Source of the DNA: DATAEY01 sp038199035
Lineage (GTDB): Bacteria; Actinomycetota; Thermoleophilia; Solirubrobacterales; Solirubrobacteraceae
Assembly: GCA_038199035.1 (NCBI GenBank)
Contig: JBBPZM010000033.1
Coordinates: forward strand, 1-26,975
DNA: 26,975 nt
Direction of reading: 5' to 3'
The notes under the pieces: model-generated
What the model was told of the DNA's origin: nothing
What the model saw: the letters and a program-made list of their open reading frames with translations, nothing else
Database searches by the model: none
Position numbers and translations under genes: made by a program
Shown here: one piece after another, positions 21,352 through 26,975 of the stretch
Layout: every line of letters starts with the position of its first letter
Numbering within the stretch: position 1 is the first letter of the stretch

Positions 21352-23658
21352 GTGGCCGTCACGCGCGAGATCGAGCCCTGGACCGGGCTGCTCGACGTCG
21401 CCACCGCCGACGGCCGCCTGGTCGCCGAGTCCCGCCGCGGGGCCCGGCGCGCGGAGCCGGAGCCGCTGCCCGACGACCTGCACCCGCACCTCCTGGCCGC
21501 TCTGCGGCGCACGGGGATCGACTCCCTCTACGCCCACCAGGCCCAGGCGCTGTCCGCCGCCGAGCACGGGCCCGTGATGATCACCACGGGCACGGCCTCG
21601 GGCAAGTCGCTCGGCTTCAACCTCCCGACCCTCGACGTGCTGTGCGCCGACCCGCGCGCCCGCGCGCTCTACCTCTATCCCACCAAGGCGCTGGCCCAGG
21701 ACCAGGCGCGCGCCCTGCACGAGCTGGGGCTGCCGAAGCTGCGACCGGCCATCTACGACGGCGACACCCCGCGCGCCGAGCGCGCCGCCATCCGCCGCCG
21801 CGCCAACCTGGTGCTCACCAACCCCGACATGCTCCACGTCGGGATCCTCCCCCACCACACGGCGTGGGCCGATCTGTTCGCCAACCTGGCCGCGGTGGTG
21901 GTCGACGAGGCCCACGTCTACCGCGGCGTGTTCGGCTCCCACGTGGGCAACGTGCTGCGTCGGCTGCGGCGCATCGCCGCCGCCTACGGCACCGAGCCGC
22001 GCTTCCTGCTGGCCTCGGCCACGATCGCCAACCCGCTTGAGCTGGCCGAGCGCCTGACCGGCCTCGAGGGCTTCTCGCTGGTCGACCGCGACGGCTCACC
22101 CGAGGCCGCCCGGCGCACCGTGATGTGGAACCCGCCGCTGCTCGACGAGGCGCTGGGGACGCGGCGCTCGGCGCTGGTCGAGGCGGCCGACCTGCTGGCC
22201 GATCTGGTGGCGGGCGGCGCCCGGGCCATCTGCTTCATCAAGTCGCGCAAGGCCGTCGAGCTGATCGCCCGCTACACCCGGCTGCGCCTCGGCGAGACCG
22301 CCCCCGAGCTGGCCGATGCGGTGGCGCCGTACCGCGCCGGGTACACGCCGGCCCAGCGGCGCGAGCTCGAGCGCCAGCTCACCCAGGGCGAGCTGCGTGC
22401 GGTGGTGACCACCGACGCGCTCGAGCTGGGAATCGACATCGGCGCCCTCGACGCCGCCGTGTGCGTCACCTTCCCGGGGACCGTCGCCTCGCTGCGCCAG
22501 ATGTGGGGGCGCGCCGGGCGCCGCGGCCGCGGCTTGGCCGTCTACGTCGCCGGCGCGGACGCGCTCGACCAGTTCTTCTGTCGCCATCCCGACGAGTTCC
22601 TCGACCGCCCGGTCGAGGCGGCGATCCTCGACCACGAGTCCGAGCAGATCCACATGGGCCACCTGCGCTGCGCAGCGCACGAGGGCCCGCTGTCGAGCGC
22701 CGACGCGGAGGTCCTCGGCCCGCGCTGGCAGGCCTACGCCGACCGGCTGGTCAGCGCCGGCGCGCTGCGCGAGCGTCAGGGCACCTACGTCCCGCGGCGC
22801 CCGCAGGACTACCCGGCGGGCGAGGTCTCGCTGCGCTCCTCGGCGGCGGACTCCTTCGCGGCCATCGACGTCTCCTCAGGCGAGGTGATCGGCACGATCG
22901 AGGCCGCCCGCGCGTTCGGCACCGCCCACCAGGGCGCCGTCTACCTGCACATGGGGCGCTCCTACCACGTCGCCGCGCTCGACCTCGAAGCGCGCCAGGC
23001 CCTGGTCGAGCCCTTCGACGGCGACTGGTTCACCCAATCCAAGAAGGAGACGTCGACCGACATCGAGCGCCTGCTCGACCGCCGCGAGGCGCTCGGCGTG
23101 ACGCTCTCGTTCGGGAACGTCGCGGTCACCGAGCAGGTGCTCGGCTACCAGCGCAAGCGCCTGGCCGACCAGGAGCTGATCGACTTCAACGCCCTCGACC
23201 TCCCCGAGACCACGTTCTCCACCCAGGCGCTGTGGTTCGAGCTGCCCGACGAGGTCCTCGCCGACGCCGTGCCGCTCGAGCGCCTGCTGGGTTCGCTGCA
23301 CGCCGCCGAGCACGCGCAGATCGCCGTCCTCCCGCTGCTGGCCATGTGCGACCGCTGGGACATCGGCGGGCTGTCGACCAACTTCCACCTCCAGACCGGC
23401 CGCCCCACGATCTTCATCTACGACGGCCACCCCGGCGGCGTGGGCATCACCCGCCAGGGCTTTCGCCAGTTCGAGACCTTGGCCGCCGACGCCCACCGCC
23501 TGATCGCCGAGTGCCCGTGCCACGACGGCTGCCCGTCGTGCGTCCAGTCGCCCAAGTGCGGCAACCTCAACGAGCCCCTGTCGAAGGCCGGCGCCCGCGC
23601 GCTGCTGGGACGGATGCTCGAGGCAGCGGCCGCGCCGGTAGCCTCGCTGTCCTCGTGA
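21352..23658 (+). CDS. DEAD/DEAH-box helicase with C-terminal MZB (DUF1998) domain, MrfA-like
   Basis: A 768-residue superfamily 2 helicase. Motif I is ITTGTASGKSLGFNLP (about residues 75-90), Ia YPTKALAQDQ, II VVVDEAHVYRG, III LLASATIANP, IV-V AICFIKSRKAVELIARY and TTDALELGIDIGALDA, and VI LRQMWGRAGRRGRG. The C-terminal domain ends with the four-Cys cluster CPCHDGCPSCVQSPKCGN, a likely Zn site, preceded by YDGHPGGVGITRQGF. This arrangement is that of B. subtilis MrfA (YprA) and yeast Hrq1, 3'-5' helicases in repair of mitomycin-type lesions. The frame is open upstream to 21211, but GTG at 21352 is chosen because similarity begins there, TACTAT lies 8 nt upstream and gpgS occupies the opposite strand. 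Its stop overlaps the next start (GTGA). Confidence 0.94.
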   Translation: MAVTREIEPWTGLLDVATADGRLVAESRRGARRAEPEPLPDDLHPHLLAALRRTGIDSLYAHQAQALSAAEHGPVMITTGTASGKSLGFNLPTLDVLCADPRARALYLYPTKALAQDQARALHELGLPKLRPAIYDGDTPRAERAAIRRRANLVLTNPDMLHVGILPHHTAWADLFANLAAVVVDEAHVYRGVFGSHVGNVLRRLRRIAAAYGTEPRFLLASATIANPLELAERLTGLEGFSLVDRDGSPEAARRTVMWNPPLLDEALGTRRSALVEAADLLADLVAGGARAICFIKSRKAVELIARYTRLRLGETAPELADAVAPYRAGYTPAQRRELERQLTQGELRAVVTTDALELGIDIGALDAAVCVTFPGTVASLRQMWGRAGRRGRGLAVYVAGADALDQFFCRHPDEFLDRPVEAAILDHESEQIHMGHLRCAAHEGPLSSADAEVLGPRWQAYADRLVSAGALRERQGTYVPRRPQDYPAGEVSLRSSAADSFAAIDVSSGEVIGTIEAARAFGTAHQGAVYLHMGRSYHVAALDLEARQALVEPFDGDWFTQSKKETSTDIERLLDRREALGVTLSFGNVAVTEQVLGYQRKRLADQELIDFNALDLPETTFSTQALWFELPDEVLADAVPLERLLGSLHAAEHAQIAVLPLLAMCDRWDIGGLSTNFHLQTGRPTIFIYDGHPGGVGITRQGFRQFETLAADAHRLIAECPCHDGCPSCVQSPKCGNLNEPLSKAGARALLGRMLEAAAAPVASLSS
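23639..23644 (+). promoter_or_regulatory. TAGCCT hexamer inside the helicase 3' end, before membrane-protein copy 1
   Basis: TAGCCT ends 10 nt before the GTG at 23655, exactly as for copy 2 at 25886. Here it is also coding sequence for the last helicase codons, so it may be fortuitous, or it may be the source of the copy 2 promoter. Confidence 0.35.
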
Positions 23659-24034
23659 ACCGCCTGGCCGCCGCCAACCTCCTGCTGCTCGCCCTGCTCG
23701 CCGGCCACACGGCCGACCACGCCTTCAACCAGTCCCCGCGGCACTACGGGCTCGCGCTGACGGCGCCGGGAATCGCCGGCTTCGCCGTCACCGCGTTCGC
23801 GTTGGCGTTGGCCGTGCGGCGAAGCGCGCTCGCCGCGCCGGTGAGCGTCGCGGTCGGCCTGAGCACGATCGCCGGCTTCGCCCTGATCCACCTCGCTCCC
23901 CGCGGGGGGTCTTCAGCGATCCCTACTCCGCCTTCTCGCCCAACACGCTCCCGATGGCGGCGGCGGGGCTGGTGACCTCCGTGGCGGCACGGGAGCTGCG
24001 CGGCGGCTCGGCGGCGGTCGAGCAGCCCGCGTAG
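23655..24034 (+). pseudogene. Small membrane protein, copy 1 (frameshifted)
   Basis: It starts MNRLAAANLLLLALLAGHTADHAFNQ and matches copy 2 (25902-26303) at 74 of the first 82 residues by hand alignment. Three hydrophobic segments are intact. After FALIHLAP, copy 1 has CTCCCCGCGGGGGGTCTTC where copy 2 has CTCCGAGCTGGGGCGTCTTC, one base fewer. The native frame then runs out of similarity and stops at 23975 (106 residues). In the shifted frame VFSDPYSAFSPN and ELRGGSA reappear up to a stop at 24034, with 21 bp (7 codons) missing relative to copy 2. The fourth membrane segment is therefore lost. The six-G run could be a sequencing error. Its start overlaps the helicase stop by 4 nt. The function is unknown. 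Confidence 0.8.
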
Positions 24035-24046
24035 CGCCTCGAGACG

Positions 24047-25261
24047 ATGAGGGTTCGGCGCGAGGCGCTGCGCAGCTCGTTCTGGCTCGCCTCGGCGATC
24101 GTAGTGCCGCTGGCCATCGTGCTCGCCTTCGGGCTGACCGCGCTCGAGAGAGGCACAAAGCTCGATCTCGGCCTGTTCGGCCTGTCGGACCAGGCATCCG
24201 CCCGCGCAGTGCTGCAGACGATCGCCACCGCGACGGTGTCGGTCGCCGGGCTGTCGTTCTCGGTGACGCTCGTGGCCTTGACGCTCGCGGCACAGCAGCT
24301 CTCCCCCCGAGTGCTGAGGACGTTTCGCAGCGATCGCATCGCGCAGGTCACGCTGGCCGGCTTCCTGGGCACGTTCGCCTACTCGCTCGTCGTGCTCGCG
24401 CGGCTCGGTCAGATCACCGGGCCTAGGGTCCCCGAGCTGTCGGTCGGCCTGGCCATCGTCTTCGCCCTGGCCGCCTTCGGGGGCTTCGTCGCCTTCATCG
24501 GAGACATCGTCAAGGCGGTGCAGGCCTCGACGGTGATCAGACGGATCGCGGCCGATGCGCACCAGGCGATCGACGGACGGCACCCGAGGACGGTCGGCGC
24601 CCCGCCCGACGATCCCGGCAAGGCCGAACGGCAGGTGCGGGAGCGGATCGCAGCGGGCCGACGATGGGAGCTGCGCACCAGGCGCGCCGGGTATCTCACC
24701 CATGTCGACGCCTCACTGGTCGAGCGGGCCGCACAGGCCGGCGTTCTCGTCGTTCAGCGGGTCGCCGTGGGCGACCTGCTCGTGACCGGCCAGCTCCTGG
24801 CCGAGGTGATCGGCGAGGGCGATGACACTCCCCCGCTGAACGAGCTCTGCGCCACCTTCAGGCTCGGCCAAGAGCGCACGCTCGCCGCCGACGTGGCCTT
24901 CCCCGTACGCCAGCTGGCCGATATCGCGCTGCGGGCCCTCTCACCCGGGGTCAACGACCCGACCACCGCCGAGAACGCCATGGGATCGCTGGCCGACACG
25001 GTGGTCCGCGTGGCCGGCGACGAGCCCGTCAGCGCCGTGCGGGTCGACGCCGGGCAGACCCCGCGCCTCCACGCTCGTCCCACGTCGCTCGACGAGCTCG
25101 TCCATCTGGGCTTCGAGCAGGTGCGCCACGCGGCGCCCGACCCGCTGATGGCAGCGCAGCTCATCTCCCTGCTCGAGGAGATCGCGCGAGCGTCCCGGGA
25201 CGCTGGGAGCCCGAGCGAGGAGGCGGCCCGCCAGCTCGCCCTTTTTCGCAGCGAGAGGTGA
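24047..25261 (+). CDS. DUF2254 membrane protein
   Basis: A 404-residue integral membrane protein. About four hydrophobic helices lie in the first 160 residues (about 13-33, 58-84, 105-123, 133-155). The family signature VSVAGLSFSVTLVALTLAAQQLSPRVLRTFRSDR is at about residues 64-97, and GFLGTFAYSLVVL follows. The C-terminal 240 residues are soluble and contain GYLTHVDASLVERAAQAGVLVVQRVAVGDLL and the conserved LADIALRALSPGVNDPTTAENAMGSL. DUF2254 proteins are widespread but their role is not established. The length is normal, so the gene looks intact. It begins 12 nt after the degenerate end of copy 1, and its TGA is followed in the same frame by the ggt remnant. The ATG at 24047 has no clear SD. 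Confidence 0.88.
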   Translation: MRVRREALRSSFWLASAIVVPLAIVLAFGLTALERGTKLDLGLFGLSDQASARAVLQTIATATVSVAGLSFSVTLVALTLAAQQLSPRVLRTFRSDRIAQVTLAGFLGTFAYSLVVLARLGQITGPRVPELSVGLAIVFALAAFGGFVAFIGDIVKAVQASTVIRRIAADAHQAIDGRHPRTVGAPPDDPGKAERQVRERIAAGRRWELRTRRAGYLTHVDASLVERAAQAGVLVVQRVAVGDLLVTGQLLAEVIGEGDDTPPLNELCATFRLGQERTLAADVAFPVRQLADIALRALSPGVNDPTTAENAMGSLADTVVRVAGDEPVSAVRVDAGQTPRLHARPTSLDELVHLGFEQVRHAAPDPLMAAQLISLLEEIARASRDAGSPSEEAARQLALFRSER

Positions 25262-25840
25262 CGCGGCCGCCTGGTCAGCCGGCGGACGCCAAGCCCCCAC
25301 CTCTCGATCGTCGACCGGGCGGGCAACGCCGTCGCCCTGACGTGCACGATCGAGCAGGAGTCCGGGAGCGCGGTCGTCGCCCCCGGCACCGGCTTCCTCC
25401 TCAACAACGAGCTCACCGACTTCGGCGATCCGGGAACGGCCAACCAGCCCGGCCCGGGCAAGCGCCCGCGCTCCTCGATCGCGCCCACGATCGTCGTGCG
25501 CCGGGGCGCTCCCCTGCTGGTCGTGGGCGGCGCCGGGGGCGCCCGCATCATCACGGGCGTCCTCGACACCGTGATCAACGTCCTGGACTTCGACTACGAC
25601 CTCGCGCACGCCGTCGACGCCGAGCGCATCGACGACCCGATGGGCACCATGACCGTCGAGGACGCCCGCGTCGCCCCCGGCGTGATCGAGTCCCTAGTGC
25701 AGCGAGGACACGTCCTCGCCCGCGCGGGCGAGTACGACGTCCGTCCCCGGGGGCAGGCGGCCGGCGTCAGCCCGGTCAGCCACGTGCGCGGCGCCGTGTC
25801 TGACCCGCGCACCGAGTACGCGGCGCTGGCTCAGCGGTAG
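25262..25840 (+). pseudogene. ggt: 3' remnant of a gamma-glutamyltransferase gene
   Basis: Translation shows the small subunit of the family: HLSIVDRAGNAVALTCTIEQ, SGSAVVAPGTGFLLNNELTDF, KRPRSSIAPTIVV, VVGGAGGARIITGVLDTVINVLDF, AHAVDAERIDDP and VSDPRTEYAAL, ending at a proper TAG. The entire large subunit is missing. Similarity begins almost exactly at the self-cleavage point: where the family has the nucleophile in TTHxS, this reads SPHLS, so the catalytic Thr is gone. There is no good start codon at the 5' end (the first in-frame GTG is at 25496). The frame is the same as that of the DUF2254 gene upstream, separated only by its TGA. It is a non-functional fragment left by a deletion or rearrangement. 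Confidence 0.85.
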
Positions 25841-25885
25841 GGCCGCCCGCCCGGCGAGACGCTGCGCCCGGCGCAGGCGAGCCGC

Positions 25886-25891
25886 TAGCCT
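25886..25891 (+). promoter_or_regulatory. Putative -10 element (TAGCCT) of membrane-protein copy 2
   Basis: TAGCCT ends 10 nt before the GTG at 25902. The surrounding 20 bp match the helicase end upstream of copy 1, so the promoter was duplicated with the gene. Confidence 0.5.
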
Positions 25892-25901
25892 CGCTGGCCT
25901 C

Positions 25902-26303
25902 GTGAACGGCCTGGCCCGAGCCAACCTCCTGCTGCTCGTGCTGCTGGCCGGTCACACCGCCGACCATGCCTTCAACCAGCCTCCGCGCCACTACGGGCTG
26001 GCGCTGACCGCGCCGGGGATCGCCGGCTTCGTGGTCACGGCCTTGGCCCTCGCCATGGCGCTGCGCCGCAGCGCCCTCGCTGCGCCCGTGAGCGTCGCCG
26101 TCGGGCTGAGCACGATCGCCGGCTTCGCCCTGATCCACCTCGCTCCGAGCTGGGGCGTCTTCAGCGATCCCTACTCCGCCTTCTCGCCCAATGCGGTGTC
26201 GTGGGCGCTGGTGGCGGCGCCGATGGCCGCAGCGGCGCTGCTTACGCTCGTCGCCGTGCGGCAGCTGCGCGGGGAGTCGGCGCCGGTCCGGCAGCTCACG
26301 TAG
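25902..26303 (+). CDS. Small four-helix membrane protein, copy 2 (intact)
   Basis: A 133-residue protein of unknown function with four hydrophobic segments: about residues 7-23, 33-54, 61-82 and 98-119. A His-rich motif, AGHTADHAFNQPPRHYG, lies at the end of the first segment and another His (LIHLAP) at the end of the third. Such membrane-edge histidines can bind metal or haem, but nothing else supports that. VFSDPYSAFSPN forms the loop before the last helix. It is the complete counterpart of the frameshifted copy at 23655. The GTG start is fixed by alignment of the two copies. A tRNA gene follows 106 bp downstream. Confidence 0.82.
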   Translation: MNGLARANLLLLVLLAGHTADHAFNQPPRHYGLALTAPGIAGFVVTALALAMALRRSALAAPVSVAVGLSTIAGFALIHLAPSWGVFSDPYSAFSPNAVSWALVAAPMAAAALLTLVAVRQLRGESAPVRQLT

Positions 26304-26393
26304 CGCCGCTCACGGCGCCGGCGCGGCTGGCCGACGGGCGGGACCCAGGCCTCGCCGCCGCCGCCGCCGCTGCCCGGCCCAGCCCCTCCTCGC

Positions 26394-26399
26394 TAGCAT
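26394..26399 (+). promoter_or_regulatory. Putative -10 element (TAGCAT) of the tRNA gene
   Basis: TAGCAT ends 10 nt before the first base of tRNA-Phe, a plausible distance to a start site just upstream of the mature 5' end. Confidence 0.45.
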
Positions 26400-26409
26400 C
26401 GCCGGCGAG

Positions 26410-26482
26410 GGCGAGATAGCTCAGTTGGTAGAGCACACGACTGAAAATCGTGGTGTCCCCGGTTCGATTCCGGGTCTCGCCA
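26410..26482 (+). tRNA. tRNA-Phe (anticodon GAA)
   Basis: The 73-nt cloverleaf folds fully. The acceptor stem is GGCGAGA/TCTCGCC with discriminator A, the D stem GCTC/GAGC with loop AGTTGGTA, the anticodon stem CACGA/TCGTG with loop CTGAAAA, the variable loop GTGTC, and the T stem CCCGG/CCGGG with loop TTCGATT. The anticodon at 26443-26445 is GAA, so it reads Phe codons. The 3' CCA is not encoded and must be added by enzyme. Confidence 0.97.
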
Positions 26483-26836
26483 TCTCTAGAAGGTCCTGCT
26501 ATCGGCCAGGTTTTCTTGCTTCTGACTCGGTGCCTCGGATAGCGGTTGTGCGCCAGCTCGCGACCTTCGAGTCCTAAACGAGTCCAAAACCTGAGGCTGG
26601 TTGAGGGTTCGCCGTCGCTCGTCGGAGCGTGACGGCCCACCAAGGCGCCCGAGGATCCGCGTCCGTATAGGGCACGCTCATCGGGCATTTCATTGGGCGG
26701 GTCTTGCGGGACACCGAGGCTCCGCCCCGATCGAAACCCGCCGCTGCGCCGGTCACGGGACCGCACGCGGTTCGTCAGACGGCCCCAGAGACGGTCCAGC
26801 CGGTTTACCTCGGCGTACGTTGGCTGAAAAGATCTG
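26483..26836. other. Gene-free region downstream of tRNA-Phe
   Basis: About 350 bp of visibly lower GC than the rest of the window, at least at 26483-26620. I see no convincing protein gene. A short stem (CCTG/CAGG) followed by TTTTCTT at about 26494-26518 may end tRNA transcription. A tandem 11-bp repeat lies at 26569-26590. The position between a tRNA gene and an apparent insertion-sequence end suggests inserted DNA, perhaps an old integration junction, but no copy of the tRNA 3' end is seen in the window. Confidence 0.4.
26569..26590 (+). repeat. Tandem 11-bp direct repeat
   Basis: GAGTCCTAAAC is followed at once by GAGTCCAAAAC, one mismatch. It lies 87 bp after the tRNA in the lower-GC stretch. 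It could be a recombination or protein-binding site, or simple slippage. Confidence 0.5.
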
Positions 26837-26975
26837 TCAAGGCCGCTGGAAAAGTGACCCCGTAGCGCCGGGCGAAAACTGACCCCCTGGTGGGTGTGCG
26901 GCGAGCGTTGCGGAGGCGAGCCCGTAGGGCGAGCTGGAGCGGCGCTCGCCGCGCGCGCGTCTCAGTCAGCGGGGG
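26835..26975. mobile_element. Probable end of an IS21-type insertion sequence (partial)
   Basis: Two copies of a 13-bp motif, GAAAAGTGACCCC (26849-26861) and GAAAACTGACCCC (26874-26886), occur 25 bp apart. Repeated motifs of the form AAAA(G/C)TGACCCC near the tips are typical of IS21-family elements, whose IstA transposase binds multiple end repeats. The outer tip is probably near TGTCAAGG at 26835, but this is uncertain. No transposase frame is visible before the window ends, so istA and istB, if present, lie beyond it. Confidence 0.5.
26898..26952. repeat. 10-bp inverted repeat near the right edge
   Basis: GCGGCGAGCG (26898-26907) is the exact reverse complement of CGCTCGCCGC (26943-26952), with 35 nt between. 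It lies just inside the supposed insertion-sequence end and could be a transcription-blocking hairpin that protects the transposase gene from outside read-through. Confidence 0.4.

Noticed and set aside
26296..26766. Minus-strand open frame across the tRNA with RNRTGDTTIFSRVLYQLSYLA
   Set aside because: That peptide is the antisense translation of the tRNA-Phe gene, a familiar annotation artefact, and nothing else in the frame looks like a protein.
26601..26882. A 93-codon plus-strand open frame downstream of the tRNA
   Set aside because: It has no recognisable motif, no start signal and runs across the insertion-sequence end repeats.

Overview
The window is very GC-rich and has the gene style of a high-GC actinobacterium. 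GTG starts are common, Shine-Dalgarno (SD) sites are scarce, and the gene set is actinobacterial: a DtxR-type metalloregulator, glucosyl-3-phosphoglycerate synthase, LigC-like and LigD-Pol repair proteins, lactate 2-monooxygenase and a DUF2254 protein. A member of Thermoleophilia (Solirubrobacterales or relatives) is my best guess, by general resemblance only. Most of the window is ordinary chromosomal housekeeping. The last 3.3 kb looks rearranged.

Layout. 1-2959 (minus): a secreted alpha/beta hydrolase cut by the window edge, a metallo-beta-lactamase-fold hydrolase and a HAD phosphatase. 3065-5317 (plus): sucC-sucD. 5470-7070 (plus): a coupled pair of unknown function, a coiled-coil/proline-repeat protein with a C-terminal alpha/beta domain followed by a protein made of two GspE N-terminal (MshEN-like) domains with no ATPase. 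This pair is the best candidate for an undescribed system. 7141-8235: PLP aminotransferase. 8274-10278 (minus): DtxR-family regulator followed by lactate 2-monooxygenase. 10320-10775 (plus): CymR-like Rrf2 regulator. 10933-14536 (minus): compact sulfate ABC transporter operon sbp-cysT-cysW-cysA. 14621-16776: convergent LigC-like DNA ligase and LigD-type polymerase. 16794-19008: glycerate kinase and gpsA. 18975-21316 (minus): gpgS interrupted by an in-frame TAG, a HAD-IIB phosphatase that could act on its product, and a cupin. 21352-23658: MrfA-like helicase.

From 23655 to 26303 two near-identical copies of a small membrane protein gene flank a DUF2254 gene and the 3' remnant of a gamma-glutamyltransferase gene. 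The first copy is frameshifted. A tRNA-Phe(GAA) follows, then a gene-free stretch of lower GC and what looks like one end of an IS21-type insertion sequence running off the window.

Two themes join the parts. First, a hexamer of the form TANNNT (mostly TAGGCT or TAGCCT) lies 6-10 nt before the start codon of at least ten genes, which suggests that leaderless transcription is common here. The cys operon instead has clear SD sites. Second, several recent lesions (gpgS stop codon, frameshifted membrane-protein copy, truncated ggt) cluster between 20.4 and 25.9 kb, so this part of the chromosome appears to be decaying or rearranging.
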